64,000 nucleotides of DNA from a virus, in IMG/VR virus record IMGVR_UViG_3300047472_000134, positions 17,517-81,516 of that record; one strand, written 5' to 3'. Position 1 is the first letter of the stretch. Every line of letters begins with the position of its first letter. This document shows positions 14,915 to 22,012 of this stretch, piece after piece. Below the pieces are notes generated by a model that saw nothing but the letters and a program-made list of their open reading frames with translations, made no database searches and was not told the origin of the DNA. Made by a program: the position numbers and the translations under genes.

Positions 14915-15057
14915 CTGGAGTCGACGCTATGTGGTTCTTTCCACTCAGCATCACTCTTACGATACGAAAAACCCGCACAGGCTGGCAGGCTAGTGTGCGG
15001 GTCATCTTCGTAACATAAGAGCGGGGGGCAGGATTTCGGTCCTGTCCCTTGCTCCAG
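14915..15057 (+). ncRNA. Candidate multi-helix structured RNA
   Basis: In a 187-bp gap between genes, paired segments nest into one multibranch fold. The closing helix is CTGGAG (14915-14920) with CTCCAG (15052-15057). A second helix joins GTGG (14931) and CCAC (14941) with GCT/AGC outside it. TTACGA (14957-14962) pairs with TCGTAA (15008-15013), enclosing the perfect 9-bp helix ACCCGCACA/TGTGCGGGT (14971-14979, 14994-15002). A 9-bp hairpin at 15025-15048 has loop TTTCGG. It does not fit a tRNA cloverleaf. It could be a free RNA or a leader of the gene at 15089. Confidence 0.5.
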
Positions 15058-15088
15058 CAATATATCCCCCAAATCACCGAGATACAAG

Positions 15089-15325
15089 ATGACCCTGATC
15101 GAACGCTTGAAAAAGCGAGCGGCGGAAGACGCTGTCTGCGCCGCAAACAACGAGGCAGTCGCCTCGGCTCTTGATGGCCAGATGGCTTTATTCGAAGCCG
15201 GCAAGGGCGAGCACAACATCTACGCCGTCCGAATGGCCGTTGACCACCGCAATTGTGCAAAGCGCGATCGGCAATGGAGTGCCGATCTGCTCGAGGCTAT
15301 CGAGATGCTGGGGGCGAAGGCATGA
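15089..15325 (+). CDS. Unknown helical protein
   Basis: This 78-residue Ala-rich helical protein (MTLIERLKKRAAEDAVCAAN) lies 31 bp after the candidate structured RNA, which may control it. Its stop overlaps the next start (ATGA). Confidence 0.65.
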   Translation: MTLIERLKKRAAEDAVCAANNEAVASALDGQMALFEAGKGEHNIYAVRMAVDHRNCAKRDRQWSADLLEAIEMLGAKA

Positions 15326-15519
15326 CAGTCTGCCCACGCTGCGACGACACAGGCCAGGCTGACAGCGGCGGTTCGACGCCTTGGGGTGAGTGGATCACAA
15401 TCCCCTGCGACTGCAAATCACAGCCCGAATGCTTCGACTGCATCGGAATGCTGTTCCCGACAGGGCTTTGCTACTGCGATGCCCAAGGCGTACCGAGGGG
15501 AGGACCAGACAATGGGTGA
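15322..15519 (+). CDS. Small zinc-binding protein
   Basis: This 65-residue protein has four Cys-containing motifs (CPRCDDTG, CDC, CFDC, CYC), similar to the zinc-binding region of DnaJ-type cysteine-rich domains and common as stand-alone phage proteins. ATG 15322 overlaps the preceding stop. Its role is unknown. Confidence 0.65.
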   Translation: MTVCPRCDDTGQADSGGSTPWGEWITIPCDCKSQPECFDCIGMLFPTGLCYCDAQGVPRGGPDNG

Positions 15520-15772
15520 ATATGCCGACGCGATGATCGACCGCATGATCTTCGGCGTGGCTCACGACCACCGCCGCAGCCGTCGCCGGCCGACCTACCA
15601 GTCAGGGACCGGCGACTTCATGTGGCGATCGGGTGAGGGCCTGATCAACATGTACGACATGACGCCTGAGCATCGCGAGAACGCGATGGAAGTCTGCCGA
15701 CGCAAGGGCAATTCCGGAAAACTCAAACAGCTGCAGCAGGTGCAGGCAGAAATGGCGAAGGTGAAACGATGA
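15512..15772 (+). CDS. Unknown basic protein
   Basis: This 86-residue protein has an Arg/His-rich centre (AHDHRRSRRRPTYQSGTGDF) and a helical basic C-terminus. It is coupled to both neighbours by short overlaps. Confidence 0.6.
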   Translation: MGEYADAMIDRMIFGVAHDHRRSRRRPTYQSGTGDFMWRSGEGLINMYDMTPEHRENAMEVCRRKGNSGKLKQLQQVQAEMAKVKR

Positions 15773-16014
15773 CCAACTACCTCTCGCCCACAGGGGCAGA
15801 AATCATCGGTACGGCTGAAAGCGTTCCAGCTGTCGCCGTCATCTCCTCCATTGGTGCTGATGGAACCCCAGTCTATGAGGGGCGAACAGATCTCTTTTGG
15901 GACGCTCAGGTCACACACCGCCGCGACGGCAAGATCCTCTTCCTCGACTACGAGGGTGAGATGTGGACCTTCGACCAGCTCGTGCCCGAGGAACAATCGG
16001 ACGCATCCGAGTAG
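15769..16014 (+). CDS. Unknown small protein
   Basis: This 81-residue beta-rich protein (VAVISSIGADGTPVYEGRTD) is last in the 15089-16014 operon. A terminator follows at 16103. Confidence 0.6.
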   Translation: MTNYLSPTGAEIIGTAESVPAVAVISSIGADGTPVYEGRTDLFWDAQVTHRRDGKILFLDYEGEMWTFDQLVPEEQSDASE

Positions 16015-16102
16015 ATCCTTGCTATTATAGAGGGTTAGCCACGCTGACCAGGAAGGAGGTGGTTCAACTGACCGTCCTCGACACCGAAGTAGACTTGTAG
16101 CC

Positions 16103-16126
16103 AGGCCCGCGAAAGCGGGCCTTTTT
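16103..16126 (+). terminator. Strong terminator
   Basis: The 8-bp stem AGGCCCGC/GCGGGCCT has a GAAA loop and is followed by TTTTT. It ends the operon at 15089-16014 and stands 4 bp before an inverted-repeat regulatory copy. Confidence 0.85.
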
Positions 16127-16130
16127 CGTT

Positions 16131-16149
16131 GAGAGTACGACTTACTCTC
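16131..16149. promoter_or_regulatory. GAGAGTA-N5-TACTCTC inverted repeat, copy at 16.1 kb
   Basis: GAGAGTACGACTTACTCTC is a perfect 7-bp inverted repeat with a 5-bp spacer, between a terminator and the exported solute-binding protein gene (ATG 69 bp downstream). It is probably the operator or promoter element of that unit. Confidence 0.65.
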
Positions 16150-16217
16150 GCCTTTCACCAATTCTCGCCGCCGCCGAGCCGAGATACCAAAATCCCGCAA
16201 CCTGATCAGGAGATCAC

Positions 16218-17078
16218 ATGAAGAAATTCTTCCTCGCAGCCGCTTTTGCGCTGCTCGCAATTCCCGCCAATGCCGCCGCAATTCGCCTCTGCACTGGCGC
16301 CGCCGACCAGCCCTACGCCGCGGCTGGCGAACTCATCAAGGACGAAGCCAAGGGAAACGGCCTGGATGTCGAAGTCGTCAAGGATACTGGTGGTAGCTGG
16401 GGAAACGTCCAGCTCTCTCTCCAGGGTAAGTGCGATGCGATTATCGGCCAGCCTGACGCTCTCGCTTACCTCAAGCGCACCGAGCCGGCGAACGCCGCCA
16501 AGTTCCTGCCGATCGCAGACCTTCACCGTGAATATGCCGCCGCAGTCTGCGGAAAGAATTCGGGCGTTACTGACATCGGGGATCTCGAAAACGACCCGGC
16601 CAAGTATTCCATCGCTCTTGGCGAGCGTGGCTCGGGCGCCTGGTTGATCTGGCAGAACTTCATCTCTGAAGACTCCGACTATTCAGGCGTCCGAACGACA
16701 GCCGAAAGCGGCGATGATGCTCTGTCGGCGGTGGCCAACGACCAGACGACGTGTGCCTTGGTACCAGCCGCTCTCGTCAACTCTGTGATGCGCTCGGCCG
16801 ACGAGCTGTACAGCGACAACCTGATCCTCGTGGGCGTCAACGACAAGGACTTCGACGACGCTCCTGATGCCCAGGGCAAGCCACTCTACACCTACAGCAA
16901 GATCCCCTCGGGCACTTACCCGAAGCTGCAGGGCTGGTTCAGCGGCAAGGCGACAATCAGCTGGCTCGCCAAGGTCTACGTCAACAAGGACACGCTGACC
17001 GACCAGAACGTCCGAAAGGCTTTGATCCGCTCGGTCATGAAGGCCCGCCAGAACGTCGTCTCCAACTTCGGCTCCTAA
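16218..17078 (+). CDS. Exported TAXI-type solute-binding protein
   Basis: This 286-residue protein has a clean signal peptide (MKKFFLAAAFALLAIPANAA). The mature part resembles the TAXI branch of periplasmic solute-binding proteins that feed TRAP transporters: IRLCTGAADQPYAAAGELI at the N-terminus, CDAIIGQPDAL, then LGERGSGAWLIWQNF. Family members bind small organic acids such as glutamate. No transporter membrane genes are present, so it would have to use host partners or act as a soluble binder. It is a single-gene unit with a terminator on each side and a GAGAGTA inverted repeat in front, which marks it as cargo expressed independently. Such a gene is rare in phages. Confidence 0.8.
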   Translation: MKKFFLAAAFALLAIPANAAAIRLCTGAADQPYAAAGELIKDEAKGNGLDVEVVKDTGGSWGNVQLSLQGKCDAIIGQPDALAYLKRTEPANAAKFLPIADLHREYAAAVCGKNSGVTDIGDLENDPAKYSIALGERGSGAWLIWQNFISEDSDYSGVRTTAESGDDALSAVANDQTTCALVPAALVNSVMRSADELYSDNLILVGVNDKDFDDAPDAQGKPLYTYSKIPSGTYPKLQGWFSGKATISWLAKVYVNKDTLTDQNVRKALIRSVMKARQNVVSNFGS

Positions 17079-17093
17079 CAACCGTCTCTGCGA

Positions 17094-17116
17094 AGGCTCC
17101 CCTGCGGGGGAGCTTT
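17094..17116 (+). terminator. Terminator of the solute-binding protein gene
   Basis: GCTCCCC/GGGGAGC forms a stem with a short CG-containing loop, followed by TTT, 15 bp after the stop codon. The U-tract is short. Confidence 0.7.
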
Positions 17117-17156
17117 CATAGAGCCTGTTGGCTCACATCATGAAAGGGCAAGCGCG

Positions 17157-17276
17157 ATGATGATCGCCGTATTCAATAACCTCCCCGAGTTGATCCTCGG
17201 GGTCACCTGGTCCGGTGTCGTCTTCGCCGCCGGCCGTCGTTTCGAGCGCTGGAAAGCCAGCCGGAACGCAATCTAA
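17157..17276 (+). CDS. Very small membrane-associated peptide
   Basis: A 39-residue frame (MMIAVFNNLPELILGVTWSG...) has a hydrophobic centre and a basic end (RRFERWKASR), fitting a small inner-membrane peptide. AAAGGG precedes ATG 17157. It stands between the solute-binding protein and the TerB-like gene. Confidence 0.5.
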   Translation: MMIAVFNNLPELILGVTWSGVVFAAGRRFERWKASRNAI

Positions 17277-17311
17277 CTCACCCCCTCACAAACATCATCA
17301 AGGAGATAAGC

Positions 17312-17767
17312 ATGTTTGGTCTGACTAAGAAAATCATCGGCGCTGCAGCAACCGAAATCAAGGGTGCGAACGGCGAGAACAGCGATGCACTCGAGGCAGC
17401 TTGCGCCGCAGCAGCACTCGCAGCGGCCGGCGACGGTGACATTGGATCCTCGGAGCGCTCCAAGGCTCTCTCGCTTATCAAAAACAACAAGCGTATCGGC
17501 GGCGTCTACAAGGAGTCGGACATCGAGCGTCTGCTGGACCTCTACTTCAAGAAGGCTGAAGACGGTTCTGGCCGCAATGAGCTGGCCCGCGAGCTGGGCG
17601 ACCTGAAGTCCCATCCGAACGCCAAGGTGATGCAGGAAGACTGCTACCTGATTGCCAAGGATGTCTGCACCGACCCGAAGACGGGCGAGATCGACCCGAA
17701 GGAACAGGTGATGCTCGACAAGATCGCCAAGGTTCTCGGCGTCAACCCCGACGACTTCCTGTTCTGA
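17312..17767 (+). CDS. TerB-like tellurite-resistance domain protein
   Basis: This 151-residue protein consists of one TerB-like domain: an Ala-rich first helix, GDGDIGSSERSKALSLIKN, then KKAEDGSGRNELARELGDL and a closing acidic part CTDPKTGEIDPKEQVMLDKIAKVLG. TerB domains are helical acidic metal-binding modules linked to stress and phage resistance. Other ter genes are absent. AAGGAGA precedes ATG 17312 and a strong terminator follows, so it forms its own unit. Confidence 0.75.
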   Translation: MFGLTKKIIGAAATEIKGANGENSDALEAACAAAALAAAGDGDIGSSERSKALSLIKNNKRIGGVYKESDIERLLDLYFKKAEDGSGRNELARELGDLKSHPNAKVMQEDCYLIAKDVCTDPKTGEIDPKEQVMLDKIAKVLGVNPDDFLF

Positions 17768-17792
17768 TCCTCCCAATCAGATGACTGCAGCA

Positions 17793-17819
17793 GAGGCCAC
17801 CCGATTGGGTGGCCTCTTT
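17793..17819 (+). terminator. Strong terminator
   Basis: A perfect 10-bp stem GAGGCCACCC/GGGTGGCCTC with a GATT loop is followed by TTTC, 25 bp after the TerB-like gene. Confidence 0.88.
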
Positions 17820-17874
17820 CATTTCGAAGCATCGGTGAGAAGTACGACCTGACACCCGCAAACTAGGAGTCACC

Positions 17875-18228
17875 ATGACCCAAAAATTCCGAAAGGGTGA
17901 CATCGTCACCGTCCGCGCCGTCGTAACGACCGTTTACGATCATCACGAGGATACAGTTCTCGCGGACCAAATTAAGATCGAGATCGACGGCACCCACCAG
18001 GGTATCTTCTTGAAGCCGAGCCAGCTCACGATGGAGATCCCATTCTTCGCTCCAGGCGAGCGCGTCCGGACGAAGAGCAGCGTCAAGAACCCGGTCGATG
18101 GCACCGTCATGGCTAACGACGAGGGCCAGGTCTGGGTCAAGTTCGACCACGGCAAGCATGGCACGGTTTCAGCGCTCGAGCTCGAGCCTATCCCTGCGAA
18201 AGTGAGGCCACATGTGGTTGCGGCTTGA
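17875..18228 (+). CDS. Unknown beta-rich protein
   Basis: This 117-residue protein contains two repeats of a small beta-barrel-like pattern: FRKGDIVTVRAVVTTVYD and PGERVRTKSSVKNPVDGTV. Both resemble SH3/KOW-type modules that start with a G-D/E-x-V strand. Nucleic-acid or protein binding is possible. It begins the operon that carries rtcB. Confidence 0.65.
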   Translation: MTQKFRKGDIVTVRAVVTTVYDHHEDTVLADQIKIEIDGTHQGIFLKPSQLTMEIPFFAPGERVRTKSSVKNPVDGTVMANDEGQVWVKFDHGKHGTVSALELEPIPAKVRPHVVAA

Positions 18229-18589
18229 AACCCTCGAGCTTGAACAGATCGTCACGTCGTTGAGGGTTTCCCTCAACGACAACCAGGACGAGGACAATCG
18301 CAGAGCGATCTACAACTTGATCGAAAAGATCAACGAGACGCCAGATCCCGACACCCACAGCTTCGCCAGCGCGGTCGAGACCAACGATAACTTAGAGGTC
18401 GACGGTGATGTCGTGATCTCTCGTGGCGACGAAGGCGCTTTCGTCATGTCTTGGTCCTGGGTCTCTAACGAGGCAGCAGGCATCGAACCTGAAGCCGACG
18501 CCCAGTGTGAAAACTGCGGCTCCACGGACAACGACGGCTCTGATATCTGCACCGACTGCGGCGGCAAAATTACCAGCGAGGAAGAATGA
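18212..18589 (+). CDS. Unknown protein with C-terminal zinc ribbon
   Basis: This 125-residue protein has a helical N-terminal half and a zinc ribbon at the end (CENCGS near residue 98 and CTDCGG near 116). GTG or ATG initiation at 18212 overlaps the previous gene, and its stop overlaps the rtcB start. It may bind RNA or act with RtcB, but only the gene order suggests this. Confidence 0.65.
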   Translation: MWLRLETLELEQIVTSLRVSLNDNQDEDNRRAIYNLIEKINETPDPDTHSFASAVETNDNLEVDGDVVISRGDEGAFVMSWSWVSNEAAGIEPEADAQCENCGSTDNDGSDICTDCGGKITSEEE

Positions 18590-19977
18590 TTACCGGACAC
18601 ACGCTACTCGAATGGGGCTTCCCGAAAGGCCCCGCTTTCAGTGAGGCTCTGGCCTCGGCGCAGTTTATGGAACGGCAGGGCAGGGGGCTTGAGGATATCA
18701 AGTTCATCATCATGACGCAGGCACCAAAAGTACCCGACGTCATCGAGCTCCGCACCAACTCGATACCGTTCGCTCGCTTCCTGGAAGCCGAGACCGACGA
18801 TGAGATGCTGAACAAGATCTCGGTCGTGACCCACATGGACGCTCTGCTGCGGACGCCCACGATTGAGCGTGCCGCGATCATGCCCGACGCCTGCCCAGCA
18901 GGAAGTGTCATGGGGACCATCCCTGTCGGTGGTGTCGTCGCCACGAAGGACGCAATCCACCCTGGCTTCCACTCGGCCGACATCTGCTGCTCGATGGCCA
19001 TCTCGGTCTTCAGACGCAACGATGACGTGAGTAAGGTGCTGGATGCGGCCATGAAGGTCACTCACTTCGGACCTGGTGGCCGGCCGATCATGATTTGGCA
19101 CGATCGACAGCTCAATCAGCTGATCGATAAGTTCGCCGCGAACCCGTTCCTTGCTGGTCTGGAGCGCTATGCCACCGAGCACTTCGGCACGTCTGGCGAT
19201 GGGAATCATTTCCTATACGTTGGCGAAATCGAAAGCACTGGTGAGATGGCGGTCGTCACCCACCATGGCTCTCGCGGCCTCGGCGCTCAGCTCTACAAGC
19301 GAGGCAAGGCAGCTGCAGAACGCCACACCAAAATCCACGCTCCTCGGGTTCCGGCTCACAACGCCTGGATCAAGGCCGAGAGCAAGATGGGTGAGGACTA
19401 CTGGGCGGCGCTCCAGATCATCCGCCAGTGGACGAAGCTGAGCCATGCTGCGATCCATCGCGAGCTTGGCCTGGAGATCGGTAACGCGATCAAGGACCAG
19501 TTCTGGAACGAGCACAACTTTGTCTTCCAACGTACCGATGGTCTCTTCTACCACGCCAAGGGCGCCACGCCGAGTTTCAAGGGCTACGCCGCCGACGACG
19601 AGGGGATGACACTCATCCCCCTCAACATGTCCCAGCCGATCCTGATGACCCGCCACGCGAACAACGAGCAGGCTTTGGGCTTCGCACCACATGGCGCCGG
19701 CCGGAACCTCTCACGGACCAACCACATCAAGCGTCTGAGAGCAGAGTTTGGTGAACTCGGTCCTGGAGAGATCGCTGAAATCATGGAACGCGAAACCAAG
19801 GGGCTCGACGTCCGCTTCTACACCGGCAAGCCGGATGTCTCGGAGCTACCATCTGCCTACAAGGACGCGGACCAGGTTCGTGCTCAGATCGAGAAGAACA
19901 ACTTGGCTGAGATCGTCGACGTGATCCACCCGCGGGGCTCAATCATGGCCGGCAATACCGCTTGGAAGAGAAGATAG
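18586..19977 (+). CDS. rtcB: RtcB-type RNA ligase
   Basis: This 463-residue protein is of normal length for RtcB, which joins 2',3'-cyclic phosphate or 3'-phosphate ends to 5'-OH ends using GTP and manganese. Visible motifs are D132-x-x-C135 (metal), GDGNHF with His208, HHGSRGLG (226-233), the guanylylated histidine in YHAKGATP (His323) and PHGAGR with His369. Phage RtcB is thought to repair RNAs, notably tRNAs, cut by host defence nucleases. It overlaps the preceding gene by 4 bp. No archease partner is seen. Confidence 0.9.
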   Translation: MITGHTLLEWGFPKGPAFSEALASAQFMERQGRGLEDIKFIIMTQAPKVPDVIELRTNSIPFARFLEAETDDEMLNKISVVTHMDALLRTPTIERAAIMPDACPAGSVMGTIPVGGVVATKDAIHPGFHSADICCSMAISVFRRNDDVSKVLDAAMKVTHFGPGGRPIMIWHDRQLNQLIDKFAANPFLAGLERYATEHFGTSGDGNHFLYVGEIESTGEMAVVTHHGSRGLGAQLYKRGKAAAERHTKIHAPRVPAHNAWIKAESKMGEDYWAALQIIRQWTKLSHAAIHRELGLEIGNAIKDQFWNEHNFVFQRTDGLFYHAKGATPSFKGYAADDEGMTLIPLNMSQPILMTRHANNEQALGFAPHGAGRNLSRTNHIKRLRAEFGELGPGEIAEIMERETKGLDVRFYTGKPDVSELPSAYKDADQVRAQIEKNNLAEIVDVIHPRGSIMAGNTAWKRR

Positions 19978-19979
19978 CG

Positions 19980-20234
19980 ATGGCCGAGACAAACGTTGAA
20001 ATCCAACAACGAACGATTGTCGTCGAGACTACCAAGACAGTCTCGGTGTTGAGCGTGAGATATGACCCGGCAGAAGTCGACAAGATCCTTCTGAATTACG
20101 CTCTCGCAAACGAGCTACCTAGACTCGGGTTGGAATCTCACGAGCAGCTGGAAACCAAAGTCGAGGCCCACGTCGACTACTACAATGAAGAACACGAGGG
20201 CTTCACCGTCGAGATCGTCTTCGAAGGTCAATGA
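19980..20234 (+). CDS. Unknown small protein
   Basis: This 84-residue protein begins MAETNVEIQQRTIVVETTKT, with beta strands then an acidic helix and strand. ATG 19980 follows GGAAGAG from the end of rtcB. No family is recognised. Confidence 0.6.
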   Translation: MAETNVEIQQRTIVVETTKTVSVLSVRYDPAEVDKILLNYALANELPRLGLESHEQLETKVEAHVDYYNEEHEGFTVEIVFEGQ

Positions 20235-20539
20235 CCGTTCTAGCCAACGGCTTCACCTTCTCGCAGGAGGTGGAGCTCTGCGAACTCTACTGGCCTGGCC
20301 AGCTGGCGCGTAGGCGCACCGGCAAGTCCCGCCGCAATCTCCGAAAAGCAGCCGCCCACAAGTGCCTGACAGATTTCAATCTGCTTCGGGGGCTCACCTG
20401 TGGGAACTGCGTCCACCGCCGGGGCAACATCTGCGAACTGACCTCGGACTTCTACGGCAACACCACCATCAAGAAGGAAGACACATGTCTAGGCCACTCT
20501 CCGAGAGAATTGCCGACAAACTCAACACCATCCAGTTGA
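20231..20539 (+). CDS. Unknown protein with Cys pairs
   Basis: This 102-residue protein has CGNCVHRRGNICEL near residues 57-70, a probable zinc knuckle, preceded by a basic helix (RRRTGKSRRNLRKAA). It is coupled to its neighbours by overlaps. The C-terminal 18 residues overlap the next gene and may be poorly conserved. Confidence 0.6.
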   Translation: MTVLANGFTFSQEVELCELYWPGQLARRRTGKSRRNLRKAAAHKCLTDFNLLRGLTCGNCVHRRGNICELTSDFYGNTTIKKEDTCLGHSPRELPTNSTPSS

Positions 20540-20706
20540 GACGGTTACGACCGGAGCCGCCAGAAGCGCGGCTGCTCGATCCTATCCACGCCATTCAGTT
20601 CGCTATCCAGGCCGACGAGGGGATCGAGTTCCTCCGTAGCTGGAACCAAGGCGACTGGCAGACCTGTGCCCTTTACTGGCCCGAATGGCTGACCTTCAAT
20701 CCCTGA
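20485..20706 (+). CDS. Unknown small protein
   Basis: This 73-residue protein begins MSRPLSERIADKLNTIQLRR and ends with an aromatic motif (CALYWPEWLTFNP). ATG 20485 is preceded by AAGGAAG. Confidence 0.6.
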   Translation: MSRPLSERIADKLNTIQLRRLRPEPPEARLLDPIHAIQFAIQADEGIEFLRSWNQGDWQTCALYWPEWLTFNP

Positions 20707-20717
20707 GAGGAAATCCC

Positions 20718-20972
20718 ATGAGAATTTCGATCGTCGCCACTCTGGCGACTGGCATGCTCGCGAGCTGCTGCACCCTTCCGTACTCGACCATCCAGAAGGG
20801 TGAGCATCAGATCCCAGGCCATCCTTACAAGACGGCCGATAACTGCGAGCGCCGAGCGCCGATCGGCAAGTTCGACGCCAAGTGTGACATCCCGCTTGTC
20901 GGTTTCCGCAACTTCGCTGAGCCGTCGATCTCGACCGGCGCCGGAAGTGTCGGGGGCTCGTTCAACTTCTGA
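20718..20972 (+). CDS. Small lipoprotein
   Basis: This 84-residue protein has a lipoprotein signal: MRISIVATLATGMLAS then Cys, with the lipobox L-A-S-C at residues 14-17. GAGAGGAAA lies before ATG 20718. The mature part is about 68 residues with three further Cys. Small phage lipoproteins often block receptors to exclude superinfecting phage; that role is only inferred. A structural role in the envelope cannot be excluded. Confidence 0.7.
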   Translation: MRISIVATLATGMLASCCTLPYSTIQKGEHQIPGHPYKTADNCERRAPIGKFDAKCDIPLVGFRNFAEPSISTGAGSVGGSFNF

Positions 20973-21370
20973 TGAGACGCAAATCAAAGCTCTCCATCGA
21001 CGAGCTGGAGGCCGACGAGATCAAGCTCAAGGTTCGGCTCGCTCGGATCAAGGATGAGTTGGAGGTGACGCAGGGTCTGCTTCACCTCCACTACCGAGAC
21101 CTCACCAAGCTGGTCGGGCGCACTGCCCGATCGGATCGCGTTCCAGGCGGGATCATCATCCAAGATGTGACCTTCAAGACCTGGGATCGCCGCACTCCAC
21201 AGTCCGTGAGCGGTTACCGCCTAGACGGCGGCACCTCATGGACGACCATCCCCGTCACATCATCAGGGTACCAGGTCCATGACACTCACCCAACGAGCCA
21301 TGCTCCATTCCCGCCAGGGTTTCTTGGCCGAGCTGCGCCAAGCATCAGCAGCCCGTTACCTGCACGGTGA
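20972..21370 (+). CDS. Unknown coiled-coil protein
   Basis: This 132-residue protein has an N-terminal coiled coil (LSIDELEADEIKLKVRLARI) and a beta-rich centre. The last 30 residues overlap the gene at 21279 and are Pro/Ser-rich, so the natural end may be shorter in relatives. The start overlaps the lipoprotein stop. Confidence 0.6.
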   Translation: MRRKSKLSIDELEADEIKLKVRLARIKDELEVTQGLLHLHYRDLTKLVGRTARSDRVPGGIIIQDVTFKTWDRRTPQSVSGYRLDGGTSWTTIPVTSSGYQVHDTHPTSHAPFPPGFLGRAAPSISSPLPAR

Positions 21371-21485
21371 CCGCCAAGGTCAGCAGCAGATTGGTCAAAC
21401 CATCATCGGCTTAGAAGCCGGCCAGGAGATCGAGAATGATTGGACCCTGGCAATCGCGAAAAGGTTTCTGCATGGCGTATCCTAA
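21279..21485 (+). CDS. Unknown small helical protein
   Basis: This 68-residue, Gln/Ala-rich helical protein overlaps the upstream frame by 92 bp, an unusually long overlap here, so one of the two may be wrong. Composition (SRQGFLAELRQASAARYL) looks protein-like. Confidence 0.45.
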   Translation: MTLTQRAMLHSRQGFLAELRQASAARYLHGDRQGQQQIGQTIIGLEAGQEIENDWTLAIAKRFLHGVS

Positions 21486-21771
21486 GCACATGTCGATTGT
21501 TGAACAGACGATCGTTTCAAAAATCATACTCTTGGCGCTCGAGAAAGCCTACACGGTCTCTGTCTTTGATGGCATGGCCTGGGCTCTCAAACGGTCAACC
21601 GACTTCGAAGCGATCACCGCTGAAGTCAACGCCACAGATCTGACGGAACTCATCTTCCACTCGGCTGCTGACCAGTCACGGATCGGGGGCGTGACGCTCA
21701 TCCATGGCAACGACGAAGACGTCATTCACGACTACTCCGACAATCCCAGGACCACAGAGCTTTGTTCATGA
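21472..21771 (+). CDS. Unknown protein
   Basis: This 99-residue protein begins MAYPKHMSIVEQTIVSKIIL, with helices then beta strands. ATG 21472 is preceded by AAAAGG. It overlaps both neighbours by short stretches. Confidence 0.6.
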   Translation: MAYPKHMSIVEQTIVSKIILLALEKAYTVSVFDGMAWALKRSTDFEAITAEVNATDLTELIFHSAADQSRIGGVTLIHGNDEDVIHDYSDNPRTTELCS

Positions 21772-21947
21772 TTTTCGTGATCGCTCCAGGTACTGGCGAA
21801 CTTGTCCCAAAACGGGACGTAACTCAGATGCGCCTCCCCCTTCGAACAGGGTGGGACGGCTGGGCGGTCAAGGATAAGTCAACCGGCCAGCTCCACAAAT
21901 TCCGCACTTACAGACGGCTGAAAGCCTTCCTGAAAGAGCACGTTTAA
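21768..21947 (+). CDS. Unknown small protein
   Basis: This 59-residue protein (MIFVIAPGTGELVPKRDVTQ) has a basic C-terminal end. It is the last gene before a strong terminator. TTG 21762 is an alternative start. Confidence 0.55.
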   Translation: MIFVIAPGTGELVPKRDVTQMRLPLRTGWDGWAVKDKSTGQLHKFRTYRRLKAFLKEHV

Positions 21948-21969
21948 CACGACCAAATCTCGTCAATTC

Positions 21970-21995
21970 AACCCGCCCCTGAGGCGGGTTTTTTT
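21970..21995 (+). terminator. Strong terminator
   Basis: The 8-bp stem AACCCGCC/GGCGGGTT with a 5-nt loop ends in seven T, which closes the long unit containing rtcB. Confidence 0.9.
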
Positions 21996-22012
21996 ATGTC
22001 GATAGGATCTCG

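Noticed and set aside
14915-15057. tRNA or tmRNA, because of a CCA and a hairpin resembling a T-arm near 15050
   Set aside because: No acceptor partner or anticodon arm fits at tRNA distances, and the T-loop sequence is wrong. A general structured RNA is the safer call.
16068-16100. A 10-codon frame starting CTG after AAGGAGGTG near 16055
   Set aside because: The Shine-Dalgarno is strong but the product is too short and the hairpin terminator follows directly; I cannot separate it from chance.
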